Shown here piece after piece: positions 1 to 7,482 of a stretch of DNA of 12,594 bases. The stretch's first letter is position 1, and the number at the start of each line of letters is the position of its first letter. Source of the DNA: Chloroflexota bacterium (GTDB taxonomy: Bacteria > Chloroflexota > UBA6077); contig JAJZQR010000150.1 of NCBI GenBank assembly GCA_021806765.1, positions 1 to 12,594 of the forward strand. Reading direction: 5' to 3'. The notes beneath the pieces are model-generated. The model did no database searches. It was not told the DNA's origin and saw nothing but the letters and a program-made list of their open reading frames with translations. The position numbers and the translations under genes were made by a program.

Positions 1-21
1 TGGGGGAGGCCGTCGGAGGTT

Positions 22-1500
22 TTAGGCGTCGTAGTAGAGGAAGAACTCGTAGGGATGAGGCCTCAGGGCCATGGGTTCTACCTCTCGTTCCCTCTTGTAC
101 TCGATCCAGGTCTCGATCAGGTCGCTGGTGAAGACGTCCCCCTTCAGCAGGAACTCGTGGTCTGCCTGCAGGGCGTCCAGCACCTCGGCCAGGCTACCTG
201 GCGTCGATTTGATGTGGGCCCGCTCCGCCGGCGACATCTCGTACAGGTCCTCGTCCACGGGTGCCGGCGGCTCAATCCCGTTCTGAACGCCATCCAGTCC
301 CGCCATCATCAGCGCCGCGAAGGTGAGGTAGGGGTTGCAGGAGGGATCCGGGAAGCGGACCTCCACCCGCTTTGCCTTGGGGTTGTCCGTGTACATCGGT
401 ATTCGGATGGCGGCGCTCCGGTTCCGCTGGGAGTAGACCAGGTTGATGGGAGCCTCGTAGCCGGGCACCAGCCGCCGGTAGGAGTTGGTGGTCGGCGCCG
501 CCAGGGCCAGCAGGGCCGGGGCGTGCTTGAGGACACCACCGATGTAGTGGCGAGCCATCTCGCTGGTAAGGCCATAGCCCGACTTGTCGAAGAACAGGTT
601 GACTCCGTCCTTCCACAGGCTCTGGTGCACGTGCATGCCGGACCCGTTGTCGCCGAAAAGGGGTTTCGGCATGAAGGTGGCCGTGTAGCCCTTCTTGTAG
701 GCGGTGTTCCGGACGATGTACTTGTACTTCATCACCTGGTCGCCCATGAAGGTCATGGTCTTGAACTTCATGTCGATCTCGGCCTGGCCGGCGGTTCCTA
801 CCTCGTGGTGGTGGACCTCTACGTCGATGCCGGAGGCGATCAGGTTCATGACGATCTCGGAGCGCAGATCCTGCTGCTTATCCATGGGCGGGACCGGGAA
901 GTAGCCCTCCTTGTAGCGGGGCCGGAAGCCCAAGTTGGGCTTGCCGCCGTTCTGCCCGCTATTCCAGATGCCCTCTTCCGAGTCGATGAAGTAGAAGCCG
1001 CTGTGGCTGGTCTGGTCGAACCGGATGTCGTTGAAGAGGTAGAACTCGGCCTCGGGGCCCCAGAAACTGGTGGTGGCGATACCGGTCTTCACCAGGTAGG
1101 CCTCGGCCTTCTTGGCCACGTAACGGGGGTCCCGGGAGTAAGGCTTCCCCTTGATGGGATCGAGCACGTCGCACACCAGGACCAGCGTGGGCACCTCCAG
1201 TGTGGGATCCACGAAGGCCGAGGTCGGATCGGGCATCAGGAGCATGTCGCTCTCGTGGATCTTCTGGAAGCCCCGGATGCTGGATCCATCGAAACCCAGT
1301 CCAGACTTGAAGCAGTCGGCCTCGAACTCCTGGACCGGCGTGGAGAAGTGCTGCCAGGTGCCGGGCAGGTCGACGAATCGATAGTCGATCATCTTGATGC
1401 CCTGCGCTCGGGCGAAGGCTACCACCTCCTCGGGTTCGGTCAGGGTCGCCTTCTCGTTGCCTGGAAGCGAAATCTCGGAGATTTCAGGACTAATTGCCAC
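22..1500 (-). CDS. glnA: Glutamine synthetase type I (GSI-beta-like)
   Basis: Cytoplasmic glutamine synthetase, which joins glutamate and ammonia to glutamine using ATP and is the main entry of ammonia into metabolism. The 492-residue protein is full length and shows the family blocks in order: GFDGSS near residue 69, the metal-binding glutamates in PEAEFY (150-155), HHHEVGTAGQAEIDMKF from 230, NGSGMHVHQS from 285, the NRSAAIRIP loop near 360 and VEVRFPDPSCNPYL near 379. The C-terminal part has DLYEMSPAE with Tyr420 where E. coli GlnA has its adenylylated NLYDLPPEE tyrosine, so this is the beta type and may be controlled by adenylylation; no adenylyltransferase is in view. The start is GTG at 1500, with GGAGG 8 nt upstream (plus-strand 1509-1513). 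The 66-residue gene upstream ends 66 nt before it and is probably co-transcribed. The stop is TAA. Confidence 0.97.
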   Translation of the reverse strand: MAISPEISEISLPGNEKATLTEPEEVVAFARAQGIKMIDYRFVDLPGTWQHFSTPVQEFEADCFKSGLGFDGSSIRGFQKIHESDMLLMPDPTSAFVDPTLEVPTLVLVCDVLDPIKGKPYSRDPRYVAKKAEAYLVKTGIATTSFWGPEAEFYLFNDIRFDQTSHSGFYFIDSEEGIWNSGQNGGKPNLGFRPRYKEGYFPVPPMDKQQDLRSEIVMNLIASGIDVEVHHHEVGTAGQAEIDMKFKTMTFMGDQVMKYKYIVRNTAYKKGYTATFMPKPLFGDNGSGMHVHQSLWKDGVNLFFDKSGYGLTSEMARHYIGGVLKHAPALLALAAPTTNSYRRLVPGYEAPINLVYSQRNRSAAIRIPMYTDNPKAKRVEVRFPDPSCNPYLTFAALMMAGLDGVQNGIEPPAPVDEDLYEMSPAERAHIKSTPGSLAEVLDALQADHEFLLKGDVFTSDLIETWIEYKREREVEPMALRPHPYEFFLYYDA

Positions 1501-1566
1501 CTACCGTTCCTCCCCTCATTGCCTATGCAGTATTGGTATGTGCTCCAGAAAAGGCCGGAGCAGCCC

Positions 1567-1767
1567 TCAGTCTTCTACGCAGGCCCGCTCGTAACGGGCG
1601 TGAAAATCGACCAACTCCTGCTCGTGACTCTGCTGCGCTTGCCAGGGGTCCTGGGGCAGAGGGGTCGCGAACGGCCTGAGCCAGGTCAGCCTCTGGTCCA
1701 CTGCCGCCGCCCGGTTTCTCGTCCCGTCGCCCTTGTCGATCTTCCAACCGTAAGCGCTCTCAGACAT
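1567..1767 (-). CDS. Small protein of unknown function upstream of glnA
   Basis: I do not recognise this 66-residue protein. It begins MSESAYGWKIDKGDGTRNRA and is hydrophilic, with a charged C-terminal half (HEQELVDFHARYERACVED), many Gln/His/Glu residues, no signal peptide and no membrane segment. The ATG at 1767 is chosen because GGAGG (plus-strand CCTCC, 1774-1778) lies 6 nt upstream; the frame remains open to 1794 but with no ribosome site there. It is on the same strand as glnA, 66 nt ahead of it, so one transcript is likely and a role linked to glnA expression is possible but unproven. Because the DNA is GC-rich, chance frames are common; the ribosome site and ordinary amino acid mix are the arguments for a real gene. 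Confidence 0.55.
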   Translation of the reverse strand: MSESAYGWKIDKGDGTRNRAAAVDQRLTWLRPFATPLPQDPWQAQQSHEQELVDFHARYERACVED

Positions 1768-1863
1768 GGTCGGCCTCCGAAAGCAGGATTCCACAGTGGG
1801 TAGGCTAACAGGGGGGAGTCAAGGGGTCTACGTGCACGCCGTCAGAAAACAGGGGGCGTGGAT

Positions 1864-1880
1864 TTGTGCAAAGTGCACAA
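1864..1880. promoter_or_regulatory. 17-bp perfect palindrome, candidate operator
   Basis: TTGTGCA, spacer AAG, TGCACAA: two perfect 7-bp arms. It lies 3 nt beyond the nadE stop codon and about 100 bp upstream of the 66-residue gene and glnA, which are read in the same direction. A second short palindrome with the same GTGCAC core, CGTGCACG, is at 1831-1838. The symmetry suggests a dimeric regulator binding site. As an RNA hairpin it would have a 3-nt loop, but no T-run follows on the minus strand, so it is not a standard intrinsic terminator. Confidence 0.4.
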
Positions 1881-1883
1881 GGA

Positions 1884-3617
1884 TTATCCTTTCTCCACAT
1901 ATCGGTTGGTGATGGGCAGGCGGCGGTCGCGGCCGAAGGCCCGGGGGGTGACCTTGATGCCCGGAGGCGCCTGCCGCCGCTTGTATTCGGCCCGGTCTAC
2001 CATGGCCACCACCCGGCGGACGATCGCCTCCGGGTAGCCGAGGGCCACTATCTCCTCGACGCTGCGGTCCTCCTCCACGTAGGCCTGGAGGATAGGGTCC
2101 AGGGTCGGATAAGGTGGGAGACTGTCCACGTCTCTCTGGTTGGGCCTCAGCTCCGCCGAGGGCTCCTTGACTATCACGCTCTCTGGAATCACCGGAGAGA
2201 GGCTGTTGCGGTGTTCGGCCAGCCGGTAGACCAGGGTCTTGGGGACATCCTTGATCACCGCGACGCCGCCTGCCATGTCACCGTACAGGGTGGCATATCC
2301 CACGGCCATCTCGCTCTTGTTGCCCGTGGTCAGCACCAGGTAGCCGAACTTGTTGGAGAGGGCCATCAGGATGTTGCCCCGGATCCGAGCCTGGAGGTTC
2401 TCCTCGGCGATGTTGGGCTGTGTGCCCCGGAAGGGTTCCTCCAGCATCTGGAGCATGCCCTGGAAGGCCGGCTCGATGGGGATGGTGAGCATCTGGATTC
2501 CCAGCCGCCTGGCTAGATCCGCGGCGTCGTCCCTGCTCCCCTGGGAGGAGTAGCGGGAGGGCATGGAAACCCCTACTACGTTCTCGGGCCCCAGGGCATC
2601 CACGGCGATGGCTGCCACCAGGCTGGAGTCGATCCCTCCTGAAAGGCCGATGACCACCTTCTGGAAGCGGTTCTTCCGGAGGTAGTCCCGGGTGCCCAGG
2701 ACCAGGGCGGCGTAGACCTCGGCCGGCCCCTCCAAGAGGGCTGTCTCCTTCCGGTGCAGAGAGGGTTTGCCGGCTGCACGGGGTTGCTCCGAGAGCACGA
2801 TCCGGGGGGTGGGGACGTCGGCCAGGACGGGGAAAAGGGGCTCCTCCCGCCTGCGAGGGTCGTGGAGTCTCGATCGGAATACCGATTCCACGTCCAGGTC
2901 CGCCACCAGCAGCTCTTCCTGGAACTGCCCGGCGTGGGCGACCAACCGGCCCGTCTGGTCGTAGACGAAGCTGGAACCGTCGAAGACCAGTTCGTCCTGT
3001 CCCCCGACGGTGTTGACGTAGCAGACCAGCACCTCGTTGTCCACCGCTCGGGTCAACACCATCCGCTCCCGCCGCTCCCGCTTTCCCAGGTCGTAGGGGG
3101 AGGAGTTGATGTTCACCAGCAGCTGAGCCCCCGCCTGGGACTGGATGGCTGCGGGTCCGGTGGGGTACCAGATGTCCTCGCAGACGCTGACCCCTACCTT
3201 CACCCCACCGATCACGAAGATGGGCTGTTCTCCACCTCTCCTGAAGTAGCGTTCCTCGTCGAAGACCCCGTAGTTGGGTAGGAAGACCTTGTGGTACACG
3301 TGAGCCACGGCGCCGTCGTGCAGGACGGCGGCGGCGTTGTAGATGTCGTCGCCGGCGTCCACGAAGCCCACCACCGCCGTGATGCCCTTGCTCTGGGCGG
3401 CGATCTCCTGGAGACAGGCCAGATTGTCCTTGATGAATTGGGGCTTCAGCAGCAGATCCTCGGGCGGGTAACCGGTGAGGGCCAACTCCGGAAAGGCCAC
3501 CAGGTCGGCACCCGCGTCTCGAGCTTGATCCATATAATCCAGTATCCTGGCCTTGTTGCCCTCCAGGTCCCCTACCGTTGGGTTGATCTGGGCCAGGGCA
3601 ACTCTTAGAGAGAGCAT
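1884..3617 (-). CDS. nadE: Glutamine-dependent NAD+ synthetase
   Basis: Catalyses the last step of NAD+ synthesis, amidating nicotinic acid adenine dinucleotide with ammonia taken from glutamine. The protein is 577 residues and has two parts. The N-terminal nitrilase-type glutaminase carries the Glu-Lys-Cys triad: Glu44 in [10 protein letters not shown], Lys110 in [15 protein letters not shown] and Cys146 in [11 protein letters not shown]. The C-terminal synthetase has the ATP pyrophosphatase loop SGGIDSS at 326-332 and ends with the family-typical [15 protein letters not shown]. The start is ATG at 3617, because GAAGGTGG lies about 5 nt upstream and the family normally begins with [14 protein letters not shown]; an in-frame ATG at 3659 would add 14 residues but has no ribosome site. 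The gene is divergent from aor and is the only member of its unit that I can see. Confidence 0.96.
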   Translation of the reverse strand: MLSLRVALAQINPTVGDLEGNKARILDYMDQARDAGADLVAFPELALTGYPPEDLLLKPQFIKDNLACLQEIAAQSKGITAVVGFVDAGDDIYNAAAVLHDGAVAHVYHKVFLPNYGVFDEERYFRRGGEQPIFVIGGVKVGVSVCEDIWYPTGPAAIQSQAGAQLLVNINSSPYDLGKRERRERMVLTRAVDNEVLVCYVNTVGGQDELVFDGSSFVYDQTGRLVAHAGQFQEELLVADLDVESVFRSRLHDPRRREEPLFPVLADVPTPRIVLSEQPRAAGKPSLHRKETALLEGPAEVYAALVLGTRDYLRKNRFQKVVIGLSGGIDSSLVAAIAVDALGPENVVGVSMPSRYSSQGSRDDAADLARRLGIQMLTIPIEPAFQGMLQMLEEPFRGTQPNIAEENLQARIRGNILMALSNKFGYLVLTTGNKSEMAVGYATLYGDMAGGVAVIKDVPKTLVYRLAEHRNSLSPVIPESVIVKEPSAELRPNQRDVDSLPPYPTLDPILQAYVEEDRSVEEIVALGYPEAIVRRVVAMVDRAEYKRRQAPPGIKVTPRAFGRDRRLPITNRYVEKG

Positions 3618-3890
3618 TTCCGCCACCTTCTTCACCGTCTTCGCGGTGGTATCGTACATGGGATTCTACAGGCCGCCGGTGCAATCTGCCAGTGCCGGCC
3701 ATTGGCCAAGAATCATTGGTCTAGCCGCAGACCGGGCAGCGGTAGTGCAAGCCTATGATTGTCTTTTCATCCTCATGTTGCTAATCTGACGGTGCAGTAA
3801 GCGACCTGCTCTGCATTGCATCCCATTTCCCCAAGCTCACGGTTAAGGACGCCAGGCTCTGTTGGAGAGCCATTTGGCGTGGAAGGAGGA
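3618..3890. other. Divergent spacer between nadE and aor
   Basis: This 273-bp spacer must hold the promoters for nadE (leftward) and aor (rightward). I find no convincing -35/-10 pair. The best single match is TATGAT at 3754-3759 on the plus strand, without a recognisable -35. CATTGG occurs twice (near 3699 and 3715). No hairpin with a T-run and no small gene is evident. Confidence 0.4.
3884..3889 (+). promoter_or_regulatory. Ribosome binding site that questions the aor start
   Basis: A perfect AGGAGG ends only 1 nt before the ATG at 3891, too close for normal initiation there. An in-frame TTG at 3897 lies 7 nt after the AGGAGG, the usual spacing. Initiation at TTG would remove two residues (Met-Glu), leaving a protein that begins with Pro-His-Gly-Tyr-Tyr-Gly after its initiator. 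A GTG at 3879 is in frame but precedes the site. Confidence 0.5.
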
Positions 3891-5768
3891 ATGGAGTTGC
3901 CTCACGGCTACTACGGTAAGATCTTGAGGGTGAACCTTTCTACCGGCCAGATGACGGTGGACGAGCACGATGAGAACTTCTACAGGAAGTATCTGGGGGG
4001 TGCCGCCATGGCGGCCTACCACCTGCTGAAGGAGTTGAAGCCGGGCATCGATCCCCTGGGGCCGGAGAATAAGCTGGTCATGTTCCCGGGCGTGCTCACC
4101 GGGTTGCCGGTGTCCGGCAATGCTCGGAGCGGCGTGGGGGCCAAGTCCCCCATGACGGGTGGCATCGGGAAGAGCGAGGTAGGGGGCCACTTCAACGCCG
4201 AGTTGAAGCATGCCGGTTTTGACGGGCTGATCTTCGAGGGACGGGCGGAGAAGCCGGTCTGGCTGTGGATCAAGGACGGGGTTGCCGAGTTGCGGGATGC
4301 CGGTCACCTCTGGGGGAAAGAGGTTAAGGATCTCGAGGAGACCATCCAGGCGGAGACGGGCGAGAAGTTCGCCAGGGTGTGCAGCATAGGCCCGGCTGGC
4401 GAGAAGATGGTGCGCTATGCCTGTGTGATGCACGATCTGAAGGACGCGGCGGGTCGCACCGGCATGGGCGCTGTCATGGGCTCCAAGAACCTGAAGGCGA
4501 TAGCCGTTCGGGGAAAGATCCCGCCTCAGTACGCCGACCCAGAGAAGATAAAGGCTTTGGGTAAGGCGATCCACGAGGTGGTTCCCACCAAGGCCTTCGG
4601 CTTCCACGAGTATGGCACCGGCGGGGCCATGACAGCCTACAATCTGGCGGGCAACATCCCCACCAGGAACTTCCGGGACGGCTACTTCGAGAACATCGAG
4701 CCGATCACGGCGCCCACCATCAAAGACACCATTCGGATCGGCATGGAGGCCTGCTATGCCTGCGCCGTCCGCTGCAAGAAGGTGGTCAGGGTGGACGAGC
4801 CGTGGGTGGCCGATCCCAAGTACGGCGGGCCAGAGTACGAGACCCTGGGGGCCTTCGGCTCCAGCTGCGGGATCGACAATCTGGCGGCCTTAGCCCGGGC
4901 GCACCACCTCTGTTCCGCCTACGGGCTGGACACCATCTCCTGCGGCACCACCATCGCCTTCGCCATGGAGTGCTACGAGCATGGCTATATCACCAGGGCC
5001 GATACCGACGGCCTGGAGCTGACCTGGGGGAACGCCGAGGCGATGCTGAAGCTGATCGACATGATCGCTTACCGGCAGGGTATCGGCGACCTGCTGGCCG
5101 AGGGCACGAGGATCGCGGCCCGCAGGATCGGCAACGGGGCGGAAGAGCTGGCGATGCAGGTCAAGGGGGTGGAGATTGCCATGCACGAGCCCCGGTTGAA
5201 GCAGGGGCTGGGTCTGGGCTACTGTGTGGCCAACCACGGCGGCGACCACGGAACCGGTCTCCACGACACCTTCTTCGAGAAGGAGGGGCCCAACCTGGAG
5301 GATGAGGCGAAGCCCCTCGGGATCTACGATCCGATGCCGGCCAACGAACTCTCCACCCGCAAGGTGAACCTCTTTGCCCAGCTGCACCGGTGGCGCAACC
5401 TCCAGGACAGCGCGAGCTACTGCTACTTCGTCCCCTGGACCTACCAGCAGATCGTCGAGCTGCTCAACGCCGCTACCGGTTGGAACACCACGGTGGAGGA
5501 GTTGATGCTGGTGGGGGAGAGGGCCATCACCCTGGGTCGGGCCTTCAACGTTCGGGAGGGCTTCACCCCCGCCGACGACCGGTTGCCGAAGCGCTTCTTC
5601 TCACCGCCTCTGAAGGGGAACCTGGCTGAGAAGCAGCAGGCCGTCGATCCGGCGAGGATGGAGGAGATGGTCCACACCTACTACTACCTGATGGGGTGGG
5701 ATCAGGAAACGGGTGTGCCGACCCGTCCCACCCTGGAGCGGCTGGGGCTGGACTGGGCAGCCTTATGA
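3891..5768 (+). CDS. aor: Aldehyde:ferredoxin oxidoreductase (tungsten-type AOR)
   Basis: Cytoplasmic oxidoreductase that oxidises aldehydes to carboxylic acids and passes electrons to ferredoxin, using a tungsten (or molybdenum) bis-pterin and one 4Fe-4S cluster. The 625-residue length is normal for the family. The N-terminal domain is typical (GYYGKILRVNLS, then the cofactor-binding stretch ARSGVGAKSPMTGG and GFDGLIFEGRAEKPV). Cluster ligands are visible as Cys288, Cys291 and Cys295 (CYACAVRC) plus Cys511 (DSASYC). Pterin-side aspartates are likely Asp347 (GLDTIS) and Asp506. The substrate aldehyde cannot be read from the sequence. It stands alone on the plus strand; no MoaD-like partner, ferredoxin or tungstate transporter is adjacent. 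The start is given as ATG 3891, but a TTG at 3897 has the better ribosome spacing. Its stop is 2 nt from the stop of the opposing gene. Confidence 0.93.
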   Translation: MELPHGYYGKILRVNLSTGQMTVDEHDENFYRKYLGGAAMAAYHLLKELKPGIDPLGPENKLVMFPGVLTGLPVSGNARSGVGAKSPMTGGIGKSEVGGHFNAELKHAGFDGLIFEGRAEKPVWLWIKDGVAELRDAGHLWGKEVKDLEETIQAETGEKFARVCSIGPAGEKMVRYACVMHDLKDAAGRTGMGAVMGSKNLKAIAVRGKIPPQYADPEKIKALGKAIHEVVPTKAFGFHEYGTGGAMTAYNLAGNIPTRNFRDGYFENIEPITAPTIKDTIRIGMEACYACAVRCKKVVRVDEPWVADPKYGGPEYETLGAFGSSCGIDNLAALARAHHLCSAYGLDTISCGTTIAFAMECYEHGYITRADTDGLELTWGNAEAMLKLIDMIAYRQGIGDLLAEGTRIAARRIGNGAEELAMQVKGVEIAMHEPRLKQGLGLGYCVANHGGDHGTGLHDTFFEKEGPNLEDEAKPLGIYDPMPANELSTRKVNLFAQLHRWRNLQDSASYCYFVPWTYQQIVELLNAATGWNTTVEELMLVGERAITLGRAFNVREGFTPADDRLPKRFFSPPLKGNLAEKQQAVDPARMEEMVHTYYYLMGWDQETGVPTRPTLERLGLDWAAL

Positions 5769-5770
5769 TA

Positions 5771-6082
5771 CTATCGACTCAGAAGGGCCGACGTGGCGAT
5801 CACCCCGATGGACAGGAGCAGTAGCACCAGTCCCGCCACGGCCAGGGGCAGAGCCGGGACGTTGAAGAAAGCACCCGCCAGAACGCTCATCGTCTCGGCT
5901 GCCCCGAGGGCCAGGAGCCAGGGGGCGGTGAACTGATTGGCTCGCCGAACCCTGGCTACCTCCTCTTCGTTGTGGGGTACCCGTACCCCTACCCAAACTC
6001 GCTCGGCCCGTCTCAGCATGGTCGTCCCCAGCAGGAAAAGACCCAGGCCGACCAGCAAGTTGGTCATAAGGACAAGGAACAT
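5771..6082 (-). CDS. Small three-helix membrane protein, possibly SdpI-like
   Basis: A 103-residue protein with three predicted membrane helices: about residues 1-20 (MFLVLMTNLLVGLGLFLLGT), 52-72 and 77-100. A basic and acidic cytosolic or external loop between helices 1 and 2 contains VWVGVRVPHNEEEVARVRRANQF. This loop, an aromatic-Gly-x-Arg segment followed by a charged stretch and a conserved-looking Asn/Phe, recalls the SdpI / DUF3784 families of small membrane proteins; the resemblance is from memory and is weak. The ATG at 6082 lies 5 nt after the aminotransferase stop, so it is translationally coupled as the last gene of a three-gene unit. There is no strong ribosome site. Its stop TAG is 2 nt from the stop of aor on the other strand, so the two transcripts must overlap. 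Confidence 0.7.
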   Translation of the reverse strand: MFLVLMTNLLVGLGLFLLGTTMLRRAERVWVGVRVPHNEEEVARVRRANQFTAPWLLALGAAETMSVLAGAFFNVPALPLAVAGLVLLLLSIGVIATSALLSR

Positions 6083-6087
6083 ACCGT

Positions 6088-7437
6088 TTACAGGCCGCCT
6101 ACCGTGTGGGTTATGGCATCGCCAAGGACGTTGACGATGTCGTCGATCTGCTGCTCGCCGATCACGAAGGGCGGAGCCAGCATGATCACGTCGCCCCGAG
6201 TGCGGAAGAGAATACCCCGCTCCTGGGCGTAGACTCGAACCTTCTCCCCCGCTGCCAGTTGAGAGGGCAGCGGCGTCCCCTGCTTGTCGGCCGCCAGTTC
6301 CACTGCTACCATCAGACCGAGCCCCCGTACCTCGCCAACGCCTGTCATCCCCTCCAGCCTCTTGAGTCTGGACAGAAGCCGGTCCCCCATGGTCGCGGCG
6401 CGGGCTACCAGCTGTTCCCTTTCCAGGATCTCCAGGTTCTTCAGCCCCACGGCGCAACAGACGGGATGGAGGGAGTAGGTGTAGGCGTGGTTGAAGCTGC
6501 CTCCCGGCGGCAGCTCGCGGAAGGCCCTGTGCACCCGCTCGTTCACCATGACGCCCCCCAGGGGTTGGTAGCCGCTGGTTATCCCTTTGGCGAAGGACAT
6601 GATGTCGCAGTTCACGCCCCAGTGCTCCAGCGCAAACATCTGGCCGGTCCTGCCGAAGCCGGTGATGACTTCGTCGGCGATGAAGAGCACGTCGTACCTG
6701 TCACAGATCTCCCGAACCTTCGGGAAGTACTCGGGGGGTGGGGTCACCACGCCACCTCCCCCGTGCACCGGCTCGGCAATGAAGGCCGCCACGGTCTCGG
6801 GATCCTCGGCCAGTATCTGTTGCTCCAGGATACTGGCACAGGCGATGCCACATTCCGGATAGCTCTTCTGCACAGGGCAGTGGAAGCAGTCGTGGGTTGG
6901 GATGTGGAAGAATCCCCACTGGATCGGATCGAAGTGCTGCCAGTACTGGCGCATGCCGGTAGCGACCATGGCAGCGCCGGTGGTCCCGTGGTAGCCGCGC
7001 TGCAGGGCGATGATCTTCACCTTGTCGGGTTTGCCGTTCATTTTCCAGAAAAAGCGGGCGATCTTGAAGGCGGTCTCGTTGGATTCGGCTCCCCCGGTGG
7101 TGAAGAAGGTGGCCCTCAGGTCCCCGGGTGCCAGGTCGGCCAGCCGGTCGGCCAGTTCGATGGCCGGGGGGTTGGACATGCCGGCGTAGCCCGAGGCGTA
7201 GGCCAGGGTGCGCATCTGCTCGGCCGCAGTTTCGGCCAGTTCGGCCCGGCCGTGCCCCACGTTCACGTTCCAGAGCCCGGCGAAGGCGTCGATGTACTCC
7301 TTCCCGGATGCGTCGGTCACCGTGGCGCCCTTGCCCTGGACCAGGACCAACGGGCCGGTGACGTTGTGGGCGTGGCTGTGCATCGGATGCAGGACGTGCT
7401 CCAGATCCTTCTGGACCAGGGACTCCGGTTCGTACAT
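6088..7437 (-). CDS. Class III PLP-dependent aminotransferase
   Basis: Cytoplasmic aminotransferase of the omega-amino acid / putrescine / 4-aminobutyrate group, moving an amino group from an amine or omega-amino acid to a keto acid such as pyruvate or 2-oxoglutarate. The 449-residue length fits. Visible features are the phosphate-binding TTGGAESNETAFK near 113, the cofactor aspartate Asp255 in LFIADEVITGFGRTG and the Schiff-base lysine Lys284 in SFAKGITSGYQPLGG. An internal Cys cluster, C184-x2-C187-x8-C196-x3-C200, is a feature I recall from one branch of this family; it may bind a metal. The ATG at 7437 has AAGGAG 7 nt upstream (plus-strand 7445-7450). It follows the EamA transporter by 45 nt and is followed at 5 nt by the small membrane protein. 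Substrate identity, for example GABA, beta-alanine, taurine or putrescine, cannot be decided here. Confidence 0.93.
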   Translation of the reverse strand: MYEPESLVQKDLEHVLHPMHSHAHNVTGPLVLVQGKGATVTDASGKEYIDAFAGLWNVNVGHGRAELAETAAEQMRTLAYASGYAGMSNPPAIELADRLADLAPGDLRATFFTTGGAESNETAFKIARFFWKMNGKPDKVKIIALQRGYHGTTGAAMVATGMRQYWQHFDPIQWGFFHIPTHDCFHCPVQKSYPECGIACASILEQQILAEDPETVAAFIAEPVHGGGGVVTPPPEYFPKVREICDRYDVLFIADEVITGFGRTGQMFALEHWGVNCDIMSFAKGITSGYQPLGGVMVNERVHRAFRELPPGGSFNHAYTYSLHPVCCAVGLKNLEILEREQLVARAATMGDRLLSRLKRLEGMTGVGEVRGLGLMVAVELAADKQGTPLPSQLAAGEKVRVYAQERGILFRTRGDVIMLAPPFVIGEQQIDDIVNVLGDAITHTVGGL

Positions 7438-7482
7438 CGATCCACTCCTTCGCTTAATCGGGTTCGCGGCTGCGGTCCCCGG

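Noticed and set aside
55..1803. A 582-codon open frame on the plus strand
   Set aside because: It is antisense to glnA and the small gene. GC-rich third positions leave the opposite strand open; the product is low-complexity Val/Gly/Leu/His with no recognisable domain and no ribosome site.
1817..1822. TTGACT on the minus strand as a -35 for the small gene and glnA
   Set aside because: No acceptable -10 at 16-18 nt; the expected position reads CCACTG.
1864..1880. Palindrome as an intrinsic terminator of nadE
   Set aside because: The stem is only 7 bp with moderate GC and is followed by ATCCACGCCCC rather than a T-run.
2278..3702. A 474-codon minus-strand frame within nadE
   Set aside because: It is out of frame with nadE, with a Gly/Arg/Pro-rich product typical of a shadow frame.
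3754..3759. TATGAT as the aor promoter -10 element
   Set aside because: No -35 match at 15-19 nt and no extended -10 TG; one hexamer is too little.
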